Shown: one piece after another, positions 25,478 to 37,900 of the stretch
How positions within the stretch are numbered: the first letter of the stretch is position 1
Layout of the letters: each line of letters opens with the position of its first letter
Position numbers and translations under genes: made by a program
Notes under the pieces: generated by a model
What the model was told of the DNA's origin: nothing
The model's database searches: none
The model's input: only the letters and a program-made list of their open reading frames with translations
NCBI GenBank assembly: GCA_973895155.1
Contig: OZ316893.1
Coordinates: forward strand, 4,774,001-4,838,000
Direction: 5' to 3'
DNA length: 64,000 bases
Source of the DNA: Marsupella aquatica
Lineage: Eukaryota > Marchantiophyta

Positions 25478-28331
25478 CTAACAGTAGGGAATGTAAACGA
25501 TCTCCTCAGTCAACTGTATCCCGAACTTGCAATAGACTTGGTCCTTCACCGCGCGAATCAATGCAAGCATATCCGCGGCCCTTGCTCCTCCTGTATTCAG
25601 AAGAAAATTGGCATGCACGTTGGAAACTTTTGCTTGTCCTACCGAGAAGCCCTTCAGACCTGCCTGCTCGATCAAAGCCCCTGCAGATTGAAAACCAAGA
25701 CCAGGATTTCGGAACACACAACCTGCACTTCGCTCTGTCAAAGGTTGAGTTTGCTTCCTCCTGCATGGTCCAACATGGTTACAAGATTAAGGTACAGGTC
25801 AAAACCATACGATCAAATGAGATCAAAATGAGATCAAAATGAGAAAAAAACATAGAGTTCTACCTTTCTAGAAATGCCCTGTGTCGCTGTCTGGAATCTG
25901 GGCAAGGAGACAGCTCAAATGTAGCAGCTACAATAGCAAAAAATCCCGTCATTGTTTGAAAAGGTGATCTGCGGTAGCCGTATGCCGGACTGCTCCTCTC
26001 TTTGACGTGGAGACTCTTGTCTCCATTAGCACTCAAAATTTCAACCGACTTGAGGACTTCAGAAGTTTCCTACATCAACCACTAAACATAGTGATGATGA
26101 TGATTCAGAAACACTCATTACAACCCGAAAGTCTTACCGAAATACATCTTTAAGAGGTACCAGCAAACGCATGTCAGAGAGCAGGCAATTCTCACCTTAA
26201 GGCAAATGATTTCTTAAATGACTTGGACTCAAATAGGACGGCGTAAACCTCAGATACTGTGGAAAGTGAATGCACAGCTTAGAGATCTCTTGCATGGCTC
26301 ACATTTTAATATGGTTGGGGTAGAGATGACTAAATCGTGTAAAAATGCAACACAACGACCAAAAAAAGGGTTGTAAAGATACTAGCTAGGCCGGGTTCCG
26401 TGACTCAAACATGGGCGTTTGAAATAAATCACGGGTAAACGTGGTCGCTATATCTTATCCCGACCAGATAACATTCCACAATGAGCGAAAATGTGAAGAA
26501 TGATAATGATAATGAACGGAAAGTGAACGGAAATTCGTGGTAATTATTCATTAACAACCACATTATCATTATCATGAGGAAACTTCCTGATAAAAGTGCA
26601 GGAAAACAAGCAAACTCTACACGACAGATTTATGGAGGTTCAGGCAGATTTTATCGTGTCTGAACCTCCGTGCCAAGGATAATGACTGCTACATTCGTGG
26701 GGAAACAGAGAATGCTCACAGAGTTCATTATTACCAAGTGTAAGATTTGGCTACTCAATCAAACCAATCACGGAAGCACAGTAGATGGTCCTGGTATGCT
26801 GTCTGATGATACTAATTCGTAAAGATCGTTAGAAGAGATTTATATGTCAAGGGCTAAAAATGATTGATTCCTTTCGACAATAGTACGCAGGGAAAACTAC
26901 ATTATCTCTTTTCAAGGACGGGAGGACCATAGGCAAATGCCAGGTCGTCTCTCCTGGAAGCTTAAAAATAAAAAGTAGCCAGATAAAGGAGTGAGGGTAT
27001 GGGAGCCACAAGTATGTTGACAACCGCGGCACGTGAGTGGGAGGAGTTCAAGGACCAAGATTCAAGTAGGGGTTGCAAGTGTAGTAACCAGACGACCCAA
27101 ATCTGGACTGAGTGCATCAGAAGTTGGTCGGTTCAGGGCAAAGTCATTTCAACGATGAGAAAACCACAGCTGAGAGTGTAAAAGCGAGTCGACTATGTAA
27201 TGCATGGCTTTCAAACTACCATGAAGAATGTCTGCTGAAGGTACATCTAAAAACAATATGAAAAATGCCCGAGTACTTTCGACGAACATCATATGAACGA
27301 CACGGGGTGGAAGAAGTCTAACAAAACGCAAGAATTTTACGAACAAGTTCTTAAGGAGTACAGCTTACCAAGTGAAACTTCTAGTCAAATTTGTGAACAT
27401 CAATCCTGGTGAGAAATTGAAAGGATTTCTCTAAGACAAGAAACAGCACTGGTACTCGATGACTGGCCTCGAAGTCATTGGCAACTACGGTACGATCTGC
27501 TATGAATTCAATTCAAGATCTGGGGATGATTTGGGAAGACTCACCTGCCCATTGGCCGATGCATTCATGAAGATAGCACCACCCACTGTGCCCGGAATAC
27601 CACATGCAAATTCTAGTCCGCTAAAGCCATCCTTCGAACACTGAACGCCCAACCGATTAAATGCATGACCACCTCCCACTCGGTAAACCCCGTTTTCATG
27701 TCTCTCCAGAAAGTTCACAGAATTGAGGATGACACAGCCGTCAAAGCCTCTATCGTCAAAGAGGCAATTGGACCCCTTGCCAATGATAAAGTAACGAAGA
27801 CTGTGGTTTTTACAGTATCTATAGAAGCAACAAACGCCATAAATGAGAATACAAGAAGATTACAAAAAACAGAATTGGACTTGCATGCTTTAGATAGATG
27901 GTGAAGAGGTGAAGATAACCAGCCGTTTAAATACACCGGCATTGTTTCTGCTCTGGTTTATCTTGATCGGGCAAACCAAGAGTTGTAGTGTAGATAACGA
28001 AGAAGAAGTACATGCTCGGGTTCGAAGATACAAAAAATCATGGTAGCAAAAGACTGGGACCAAATATATGAGCACATCGTTAAGGAGTGGGAACACCAAA
28101 AGTACGACGGGCTCAAAATGCAAACCTAAGAGTGGAGACCAATTGAGATTCATCATGCACCTCAACGAAGAGCTTGGCAGGACCTCCAATTCCCCATGTC
28201 GTCAGCTCACTCAAACGCTTCTCTCTCACAAACGAACTCGGCAGTCCCAAGGAATGCCGCTGGTCAACGCCAACATTTAGTTCCAGTCCGGCTTTCCAAA
28301 GAGACGAAGTCGTCCCCCACGAAAGCGACAT
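25478..28331 (-). CDS. murB: UDP-N-acetylenolpyruvoylglucosamine reductase, MurB
   Basis: MurB uses FAD and NADPH to reduce UDP-enolpyruvyl-GlcNAc to UDP-MurNAc in peptidoglycan synthesis; in plants the product acts in the plastid. Minus-strand exons are 28126-28331, 27545-27818, 25864-26069 and 25478-25760, with matching phases, giving 322 residues (bacterial enzymes about 300-345). The FAD-binding part shows LTTWGIGGPAKLFVEV (43-58), YFIIGKGSN (78-86) and EFACGIPGTVGGAIFMNASA (138-157). The second domain shows YGYRRSPFQ (190-198) with the active-site Arg at about 193, RSAGCVFRNPG (239-249) with Cys243 where the proton-donating Ser usually stands, QAGLKG, HANFLLN, and TEEIVYIP with the conserved Glu near 315. 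The leader of about 38 residues before the core is short for a transit peptide, so an upstream exon may be missing. Intron 2 is the largest at 1,475 bp. Confidence 0.93.
26501..26669. repeat. Two inverted repeats in MurB intron 2
   Basis: TGATAATGATAATG (26501-26514) is inverted perfectly at 26561-26574. A second hairpin pairs GGAGGTTCAG (26634-26643) with CTGAACCTCC (26660-26669). Both lie inside an intron and their function is unknown. Confidence 0.75.
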
Positions 28332-28834
28332 GACCAAATCACCAACAGAACTCCAGAGAGCTACGCCACATTGCCAAGTTCATAAGAAGAGCCTCATTCC
28401 GTCCGTCTGGACATTTACAACCGCCGTTACCGTCCTCAGTGTAGATGGAGCATCACCATCATCGAGATCATATCCTCCATGGCCAACCGAGCTCTCTGCA
28501 CCATTCGCCTCGAGATTTCTCTCTTTGCAAAACACATTGTGTCTCCACGCTTGCTTTGTCTTTCGATTGGACACCCAACATTTTCCCACATCCGCGTTCT
28601 CGTGAGGATTCCGCTGTTTCCGATGACAGAGGCCCCCTACATTTGCATGTAGGCTTCCACAATAAATAATCCGTCCACCTGGACTGTGAGCGTGCCTTGT
28701 GGCTCCTCCTTGGCGCAGTTGGCGCTTTACTAAACAAATGAAACTCAGCACGTTTAGTCTACGTAATGCCAAATGTTGTATAGTGTTTTTCTTAGTAAAA
28801 CACAAATTTAGTACAAAACTAGCTCAATATCCGT
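28332..28834. other. Upstream region of MurB
   Basis: The frame containing the MurB start is closed by a TGA at 28380-28382 on the minus strand. Open minus-strand frames upstream (to about 28805) could contain a transit-peptide exon, but no donor and acceptor pair could be settled. Confidence 0.35.
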
Positions 28835-29480
28835 GCGTTGCATAAAAGATGTAGTGTCGGCCAAGATGTTGTGTCGGCCAAGATGTTGTTGAAGAACAAA
28901 ATGTCGTGTCGGCCAAGACGTCATTGAGAAAAAAGATGTCGTGTCGGCCAAGAAGTCATTGCGACAAAGGATGTTGTGTCGGCCAAGAAGTTGTTGAGAA
29001 AAATGATGTAGTCTCGCCCACAATGTTGTGTCACCCAAGATGTCATAGAGAAAAAGATGTCAAGTCGCCTAAGATATTGTGTTAAGAGAAAAGAAGTTGT
29101 GGTGCCTAAGATGTCATTAATAAAAAAGATGTTGTGGTGCCCGAGATGTCTTTAAGAGGAAAGACGTTGCGTCGCCCAAGATGTCATTATGATAGAGAAA
29201 AAGATGTCATGTCACCTAAGATGTTGTGTTAAGAGAAAAGAAGTTGTGTCGTCCAAGATGTTGTTAATAAAAAAAGATATTGTGGCGCCTAAGATGTCAT
29301 GTCACCCAAGATGTCATAGAGATAAAAGATGTCATGGCTCCCAAGATGTCATTAAGATAAAAGATGTTGTGTTGCCCAAGATGTTGTTACATGAAATATG
29401 TTGTGAAGAAAAAAGATGTTGTGTTGCCCAATATGTCATCAAGTAAGAAGTCATTGTCAAGGAAATAGATGTTGTACTGT
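28835..29480. repeat. Degenerate tandem array, AAGATGTC type, array 1
   Basis: Some 25 imperfect copies of a 20-30 bp unit contain AAGATGTTGTGTCGCCCAAGATGTC-like words separated by AGAAAA. The array starts just after a head word GTGCGTTGCATAAAAGATGT. It is not coding. Confidence 0.85.
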
Positions 29481-29489
29481 CAATGATGT

Positions 29490-29990
29490 CGTTATGCTAC
29501 CCCTTGCATCTTGAAACCCCATTGGTAAGCCCAACTTTCTGGATACTATAGGCTTTTGAACTTAAAATTGCTCCGACCACCTCCTTGGCTTTGTCCGCCA
29601 AATGCCAAGGCCCTTTGGGTTAATGGCACTGCTTGCCTAACTTGTCAATGACTCTTTTTCCTACCCCTTGCATCCTGGAATCCCATTGGTAACCCCAATT
29701 TTGGTTACTCTAAGTAAGCTTAGTTTGGTTAAAGTTGCCCCCAATCACTTACTTAGCTTTGGCCGCCCCAATGTCGAGACCCTTTGGGGCAATTGCAAAG
29801 CTTGGCTGACTTTTCAACAGCCCTTTTTGGTCACAACTTACATCCTCAAACCCCAATTTTTGTTACTTTAAGCTTAGTTTAATTGCTTAAAGTCGCCTCG
29901 GGTTGCTTACTTGGCTTTTGGCTGCCCCAATGCCGCAACCCCTTGGGGCAACAGCACAGCTCAACCCACTTTTCAACAAAACTTTTCCTA
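29490..29990. repeat. Tandem repeat of about 165 bp, three copies
   Basis: Copies start near 29498, 29660 and 29826 with CCCCTTGCATCCTGGAA-like sequence and continue CCCCATTGGTAACCCCAA, AAGCTTAGTTT and CCCTTTGGGGCAA. They have diverged. A partial fourth start is at 29988. Confidence 0.75.
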
Positions 29991-30049
29991 CCCTTTGCAT
30001 GGAACCCCTTTGGTAACCTCATCCAAATTTACTTGGCTCCTTACTCTTG

Positions 30050-31190
30050 AATACCATGCACCCTTGGGGTGGTGGTGTGGTTTGTAAAACTGTCCATTCA
30101 ATATAATTGGATATTTGAGAAGAGGTGGTCCCTTCATATATACTTTTGGGGACGTTGCGCCCCTCGACCACATTTGGTCCCAATGTTTTGGACCCCAACC
30201 CATGTGTATTTGAGTTCTAAATAGGGTGGCAAGTGATCATGGCAACCAAGGGCTTGTCGGGGAGTTGGAACCCGGGGCATGAATTTGACTTAGGGTTGGG
30301 GATGGGACCCTGGAGTCTTGAGTTTCATTCCACCCGGGATGTTGGGTCCAGGCAAGGGCCAGGGTTGTCCCCAGACTTGTCATTGTCACCGCTCCCTTGT
30401 TGCTCTCCCCTGTCATCACTCCCTTCTTGTCACTCATCGTTGCTCCCTCTTCGCTTGCTTCTCCATCATTGCTCCCTCCGTCGTCGCTCCCTTTGTCACT
30501 CCCTCCATCAAGGCTCCCTCCGTCTCTCCCACCCCCAGGCTGGTCCCAGTCGTTGCCTCGTTGCTCCCTTGTTGCCCCCTTATCGCCGCAGGGAGTCGGG
30601 AGTTGACTTGTGAGTCAGGGAGTTGAGGCAGGGCTTTGAGGCTAGGCAGGCCTCAAGGCAGGGAGTTGAGTTTGAGGCCCGGTTTGAGGCAGGCCTCAAG
30701 GCAGGGAGTTGCATTGGGTGTCAAGGCAAGGGGGTGGCAGAGAGTCAAGGCAGGGAGTCGCGAGTCGGGAGTCGAGGCAGGGAGTCGGGCGTCAAGGAGG
30801 CAAGTTGGTCCAGGCGGGGGCGGGCAAGTAGGGCGCAAGCGTCGGTCGATGGGGGCTGACAGCCGCGTCTTGGCGAGTTGGGATGTCGGAGTAGGGGTGC
30901 CCAAGGGAGGCATGCAAAGGGCCAGGCACCAAATTAAAGAAGGGGAGTCATCGGGACGTGGGAGGTTTAGTATTTAACGGCTCCAAGCCAGGCCGAGGAG
31001 GGAGAAAGCGACCGCAACTTTGGGAGAATGGGAGCACAAGGGAGAGAGTGCCGTGCAGCCCTGCAACTGATTTTTTTGTCTAATTATTGCTTCCGGTGCT
31101 GGTTTTTGTCACCCAATAAACCCCAGTAATTTCAAACAACGACCACTGCAAAAATGCGCTCAACTGTTTATTATAGAAGTTAATATTTTT
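30050..31190. repeat. Composite dispersed repeat, copy 1
   Basis: Ordered blocks are a GGTGGTGTGGTTTGTAAAAC segment with CCCATGTG downstream (30066-30205), a GGAGTTGGAACC segment (30240-30370), a G-rich minisatellite of GGCAGGGAGTC units (30600-30810), and a tail with GACCACTGCAAAAATGCG and TTATTATAG (31135-31180). The same blocks in the same order recur from 32180 to 33790. Open frames on both strands in the G-rich part lack family features and look compositional. Confidence 0.65.
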
Positions 31191-31767
31191 TGGCAAAAGT
31201 GGCAGGAAAAGTGGTGAGCACATTTTGGGGAGGTGTAATTTGGCAAAAGTTTGCACCTAAAAAATAAGTTGTTTAGATCCAGGCGAGGGCAAGGGTCTCA
31301 GGAGTCATTGTAGCTTCCTTGTCACTCTCCCTCATCCTCTCATTGCTCTCCCTCTAGTGGCCATTCTTCAGTTGTTGTTGCTTAAAAGCCCTCATTAAAT
31401 GCTGGAGCCCCTTATGAGCTCACATAGGCTTGGAATAGAGAGTCCAAACTCCAAAATGAAAGAAGTTATGCTCCTCCCTCTTACTTAAAAGTTGTACTCT
31501 ATTGGTACAACTCTACCTCCTTATAGGACCTCTATTCTTTGTACCTTGTACCTGGGGTTGGGGCTCCCAAGGGTAATGAGTTCATAAGTTTGTACCTGCA
31601 GGTACAACAGTACCTACCTTGTGAGTACCTGCCTTGTGCACCGGATACCGGGCCACCAGATACCGGGCCTGTACCTGGTTTTTTCATTTCCCTCTCCCCT
31701 TTTTTTTCTTCTTTTTATTGGTTCCATATTTACAGGTTTGAATTTTTCTCACGCAAAAAGACACTAC

Positions 31768-32165
31768 AAATTTGAATGATGACCACGCCATTTTTTGGCG
31801 CAACTGTGTATTATAGTTTAGGATATTGTGTGTTGCACAAAAGAAGTCCGAATAAAAAAGACATCATGTTGCCAAAGATTTAGCTAAGAGAAAAGATCTT
31901 GTATTGCCCAAGCTCTAGTTAAAGATTTTGTGAAGAAAAAATATGTCGTTGAGAAAAGAGGTGTCATGTTGCCCAAGATGTCATGAAGAAAAAAGATGTC
32001 ATATCGCCCAAGATGACGTGAAGAGAAAAGATGTCATATTGCCCAAGATGTCGTTAAGAAAAAGGATGTTGTGCTGCCCAAGATGATGTGAAGAAAAAAG
32101 ATGTTATGCCGCCCAAGATATCGTTAAGAAAAAAATGTTGTATTTCTCAAGTTGTCATAAGAAAA
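31768..32165. repeat. Head and AAGATGTC tandem array, array 2
   Basis: A block with GAATGATGACCACGCC and TTATAG leads to the head word GTGTGTTGCACAAAAGA at about 31830. It is followed by units such as GCCCAAGATGTCATGAAGA to about 32165. Confidence 0.75.
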
Positions 32166-32169
32166 AAAT

Positions 32170-33790
32170 ATGTTACTCCCTCGAGGTGGTGGTGTGGTTT
32201 GTAAAACTTTTCAAAATGGATGTTTAAGAGGGAGTGGTCCCCTCATATATATTTGTAGGGACATGTCACCCTCAAACCTACTTTAGTCCCGATTTTGGGG
32301 CCCACAACCCATGTGGCTTTGAGTGGTAATACATAACAACAAGGTGGAGGGCTTGGCAAGGAGTTGGAACCAAAGGGCTCATCAAGGAGTTGGGGCCAGG
32401 GGTGGGACCCTGGGTCTCATGTCTTACCCCACCATAGGATCTCAGTTCAGGGGTGGGACAGGATGAGGAGGGAGGGAGTGTCGGAGTGCATGGTTTTGGT
32501 CAGGATGCAAGATGGAGTAGTCGGCGGGGCGCGTTTAGGGCGAGTCAGGCCATGTTAGGTCGAGGAGTTTAGTCGAGTCTGGGGAACTGGGTGAATTGGA
32601 GCGTCACCGGCAAGTTAAAGTGAGTCAGGGTCATGGTTGTCGGGGAAAGTCAGGTGCCGTGGTTAGGCCATGGTCCAGCCGTGGGAGTGAAGGGCCATGG
32701 TTGGGCCGTGGTCCAGGCGGAGAGGGTCCGCCAATGGAGGGCGTCTACTTGGGAGTTGGCCATGGAAGAGGGGTTGCTGAGAAAGGTCTCGGGGGGTTAA
32801 CTTAGTGTATATTTTGGGGTACCACGTGCAATCCTAGCCTAATATAAACACACTTATTTTATAATGGGAATATTCCAAAAGCATTCTCTATTTTCAATAC
32901 TAATGACCTATTTTACTTTATAAAAGGTATATATTAGAGAATATTCTATAAATATGGGTCTATAATACCTTCTTTTGTTTCCTACACTTTAATTTTTTTT
33001 TAGCTAATTTCTATGAAAAATACATATTTTGGATCGCACGTGGTTCCTAAGATTTTTGATAGTCAACCCCCCGAGAGGAAGGTGAGATAGTCGTCGGCCA
33101 AGGGCAGGCAAGGAGGCGTGGACTGAGGACAGGTGAGGAGGCACTATGTCAATGGTGGCAATTCAGGCCTAGGCAGGGTTGCACCAGAGGGGTTGTGACC
33201 AAGGGGAGTTGGGCTGAAGGAAGGGGAGGCATGGGTCGATGGGCCGAGGCGGGGTTGCGAGGAAGGGAGTCAGGCCCAGAGTCAGTAGTCAAGTCAGGGG
33301 GAGGAGCAAGGCCGAGCAAGGCCGAGCCAGGGTGAGGCCGAGCCAACTTCCATGCAATTTGGGCTAGAAAAGTTGTCTGTCAGGGGATGTTTAGGAACCC
33401 AGTGCTTTATTAGACTTGCAATATGAGTATTTTGCTAGTCAAGCCACGACCGCAATGTACTTGGCTTGAGGCGGGACTTGGGAGTCAAGATTAGGGTTTA
33501 GGGTCAGTCATTGGTCACCGACAGAGGGAGGAAATGAAAGCGAGGCAAGGGAGCTGTAAGGCTGTGAAACGGGATGGTCGTGGCATGACATGGGACTAGG
33601 GCTGCAAATAGGGAGAAAATAGTTGCAGGGAGGCGGGAGGAGCTTAGGGCCACGTGATAGTGCAAGGTTGTGACTTTTTCTTGCTTTTTCTTGCTTTCAC
33701 GTTTCACCATTTGGGTGTTTTTCACACTCTAAATTTGAATGATGGCCACAAGATCTTTTGACACAACCTCTTATTATAGTTCTTGATAAA
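32170..33790. repeat. Composite dispersed repeat, copy 2, interrupted by a MITE
   Basis: It contains GGTGGTGTGGTTTGTAAAAC at about 32185, CCCATGTGG at about 32310, GGAGTTGGAACC near 32360, a G-rich region, and a tail with GAATGATGGCCAC and TTATTATAG near 33738-33780. The order equals copy 1. A MITE lies inside it at 32788-33075. Confidence 0.65.
32788..33075. mobile_element. MITE with 8-bp target duplication (hAT-like), copy 2
   Basis: The 288-bp element has inverted termini starting CTCGGGGGGTTAACT and CTCGGGGGGTTGACT and a shared ACCACGTGC word further in. Flanks are AGAAAGGT (32780-32787) and AGGAAGGT (33076-33083), matching at seven of eight positions. It is clearly related to the element at 12766-13093 by its terminus and its ACGTGC word. 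Confidence 0.75.
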
Positions 33791-34478
33791 GGGTATAGTG
33801 TTTTATTTAAATTATGAAATAGTACAAGCGGGAGTACGAGTTTTAATGAAAGGAATCCCCTTGTCTAAGTTCTAAAAAGAGGAGAGAGAGTTCATGGACT
33901 ATGAATAATAGGTTGGAAAAACAATTTCATAGGGTTTAATGGGGATTAATAAAAGTTTTTTAAAAGGTTTTGGCTTGAAAAAATTGTAAACATGTTGCAA
34001 ATGTTATGTCTTGGAAGTCGGGATCGCTTTTGTGGAATAAGTAAATGGCAAGGAAAAATGAAGGAGAATTAGAGTGGGAATTTTAAGCCAAAACAAAAGG
34101 TATAAAGAGTCACATCAAATTTTTAAACAACAGAGAATAATGTATATTGATAGTTTACTTTCCAACACGAAAACTGCACAAAAAAATACTTATGCAAAAG
34201 AAACCTCAAAAATAAGAGTGACTGCAAAACCACCAAAAAAAAAGTTTCAACCAGTGCACCAAATATTGGCACACAAAACAAGTGCGTCTTACTAAAAAAA
34301 TGTCCCATCAAAGAACTTGCACATGTTCACAAACCTATATATTTTGGGATGAGAATTTGTACACAATGTAACTTATTTTTACACGCCAAAAAACCACCTA
34401 ACATTTAGGGACCAATAAATGGGGAGATAGCCAATTATTACATTTTAATTATATTTATACTAGCCCCATGCCTGTGCT
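33791..34478. other. No gene recognised
   Basis: AT-rich sequence without a supported coding region, between two repeat arrays. Confidence 0.4.
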
Positions 34479-34900
34479 TTGCACGAAAGATGTTGAGGCG
34501 AGGGCAAGATGTCAAGGAGAGGCAAAGATGTGGAGGCAAGGAAAAAATGTCAAGGAGAGTCAATGATGACAAGGAGAGGCAAAAAGATATCAAGGCAATG
34601 GCAAGATATCAAGGAGAGGCAAAGATGTTGAGACTGATGAGAAAAGATGTTAAGGTGAGAAAAAGATGTAAAGATAAGGAAAGATGTTGGGGAAAGAAAA
34701 GATGTCAAGGGTGAAGGAAAGATGTTGTGGTGAGATAATGGTAGTCAAGGTGAGAAAACATGTGGGATGAGAAAAAGATTAGATGTCAAGGTAAGAAAAA
34801 GATGTCAAGCCAGGAGAGAAAAGACCTCGAGGAGAGAAAGTGATGTCGAGGAGAGAAAAGATGTCAAGAGTGAGAAAAAAAATGTTGTGGTGAGATCCCT
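34459..34900. repeat. AAGATGTC-type tandem array, array 3
   Basis: The head reads GTGCTTTGCACGAAAGATGT, then purine-rich units such as AAGATGTCAAGGAGAGGCA repeat to about 34900. A short outlier is near 35455-35500. Confidence 0.75.
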
Positions 34901-37900
34901 GGGCCCCCACTCCCAGTAAAAAATCTCTACCCCCTGTGAACGGACCCCCCTCTAGTACCCCTTGTTATTATTTTTGAAACAATAAAAATTTGCCTTGTTA
35001 TTTAGAAACAAACATATTTTGACAATACTTAATATCCTTGAGATAATTATAAAATCCAGATTTAAGGATTTTTATATAGGCTTTGTTAGTTACATTTTCT
35101 TTGTTCAAAGATCTTCCCTCCCTCGGATCCAATGGGCAGGGATTTGCCCCATGTGTTTCCTCATAGGGCAGTTCAAAAAACCCACCCTAAACCCCACAAC
35201 CCCGCCCACAACTTACAATGGCATACCAAAAGGCATAGACACGTGTACCTATTAGATGATTCCATGTGTTCCCAAAAACAAATGGGAGCGGAATATCAAG
35301 TGCTTTTCCTTATTTGGAAAGTGACATTTGTATAAAAGAGTGGGTTGCTTAGTTACAAGCCAATTCTAAAAATTACTTCAATATAAATTAAATTGACCCT
35401 TGAATTGTTCTCACGTCCGACCCGTTTTACCTAAGAGTGGGGTGAGATAAAGATATCAAGGCAAGATAAAGATGTTGAGGAGAGATAAATATATAAAGAT
35501 TAGAATAATATTCACGTGTTACCCAATTGTTGGGCATATTAAAATGGTCCCCTTTTTGTCCATGAAATAATTAATGTTTTTATAGGGAAGCTCAGGGAAG
35601 TTTGGGTTAAAAGTTAAAATAAAATTAATGGATGGATGGATCTCACGATGCTAAAAAGTTGTTATGTGATCATGGGCTAGGATTTGCTCCTTTGTGTTTC
35701 TCATTTTGGAAATAGACAAAATATTTGGCAGAATAAAGCATTGTAGTGTTTGATATCATAAGCCTTTATTTTACTTGTTTCTTTACTTGTTTTTACTTTA
35801 CTTGTTTTCTTTACCATTCAAGGTTATACTTTGCTAGATTTTGTCTGTTTCTATTATTTCCTTTATACCAAGTGAAAAGTGAAAGGTAAAAAGGCAAAAA
35901 ACATATTGTTTGTTTTTAAATCCAAATATGTTTTTATTTATCCTACACTCATTGCATTCAAAGAGAATTTTGGAGAATTTTGGGTAGGAAATTGTCAAGG
36001 CCCATAATACTTCTAATGAAAAAAGTTATCCTTGTGAGTCAATCATGGAGAGCAAGGAGGTATAGACTTTACCCGCATCTAAGAGGACAAGAAAGGTACT
36101 CTATACCTTGGTTGTACCATCAAACCTTTAATTTTTCAATGTACTCTTTGTTCTTTTGTCATTTTAATGTACGCCAGGACTAAGGAGTACCAGGGTATTG
36201 ATACAGGAGGGCAAGGGCATATCAGGAGCAACAGTTCAATGAAAGAGCCTCTATTTTGAGATCATTTGGTTGAAATAAAAGTTCGGCATGATCTAATGGC
36301 TAGAAAGATTTCCTGCCCATAATGCATTTTGTAATTGGACAAAGGACAAAAATGGATGGGATCATCTGTCATAGTTGTAGATGACATGGATTTCACTAGG
36401 CATTGTCTTGTATAGGATCGTATACATTGTACCTCTTTGGTATGAAATCAATGTATTGTTTTTACAACAGGTTGAATTGTGGTTACCTGGTGAAGAAATA
36501 CCGGGGCAGGTAAGTCTATTTGCCTAGCCAGTTATTTGTGTTAGGCTTATTGGCATGGATATTAATTGCATATTGCCAAATAAGAAAGAAGTAAGGTTAT
36601 AATTGCTTAAGTAGTGAGATGTGAGTGGAAAAATTGGATACAATGGAGATTACCGATAGAGAGACTTCACCAATTTGGACTAGTGGTGAAGTCTTTTAAA
36701 GGTCTACTATAGAACTCAACTCTGTAGTCGTCATGAGAGGTCAAAGTTCCTTAAGGGAATTGCTTAGTGTAAAGCCCCACAAATATGTGAGAACAGCACA
36801 ATTATATATTCTATAAAAATATATCAATTAAACTAAAAACCCTTTGTATATTTTTTATTCAAATTTGAAAAATAAGTATGTACCTTGCTGATCCATATTT
36901 TTGTCAAAATTAGATATGTACTTAAATATCTTTAGCACAATTAAGTCTTTGGTTATAATTAGTGGCCCAACAATATTAACCTTATCTTGTTTGCATCCCG
37001 TTGTAATAATCCAACCAATGATTCCCCATCCATGTAGAGTCCAAATCATTTTCAACTCCTACTTGGGCTACTAATGTTTATGGAAGACAATGTGATGTGA
37101 ATGAAGGTGATATTGGCAGATGAAAGTGATATTGGATTTCATTTATCGCACCTAGTACTGAGAATTTTCCCAATCCTACTATGGTACCATTTAAGAGGGG
37201 ATAAACTTGAAGCCAAAAGGCATGAAAAACTAAATTTGCAGACCTTGGGTGATTATCAAACCCACCCTACAATCTACCATTGCAATAAGGAAAGAAAGAT
37301 GAGAAGATCCCAGTCACTCATATATCCTTGGAGCTCTTAGCTAGTGGGATTCAAAATGAGATAAGTTCATCCTTGGCTCATAAGAATTTAACCAATAAAC
37401 TATGGTGAAGGTTGCTTTTGATGAGCATATTGTAGATTGATTTTTAACCATAATTTGTTACATTTTGCACTTGATGACATTATTCCCGCTTTGAAGGATC
37501 TTATGTCGCTCAGAGCCATTTTTGCGACTATGATAACTCTTGAGCCATAACAACACGACTACCCTTTAGCCCTAGTACTTTCATTGAGACGCAAACCCAT
37601 AGAGGATCTTTTACTATTGATGATGAATTATTATTAAATGTTGAACCTATGATGGAAGAAAATGACAAGGTTTGGAGGCAATCAAGGTCTAACTTGAGTA
37701 TAAAATCTCCTACTCTAAATATTGTTGTTGGAATATAGACTGATTTTCCTCAGCGCAAGCTGCACCTTGAGTTCATATTCCTTTGTTGGATGTGTCTTTT
37801 AAGAAGAAAGATGCAAATATGATTGCTACAAAGATACAAGGAAATAATGGAGGTTACTGAGGAGGAATGCAAATGTAGTCAAACCAATTTGAGAAGAACA

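Noticed and set aside
28835-29480. Regular repeats considered as a CRISPR array
   Set aside because: Units are degenerate without unique spacers of constant length, and the genome is eukaryotic.
30233-30977. Several overlapping long frames on both strands
   Set aside because: They come from G-rich or C-rich minisatellite sequence and have no family features.
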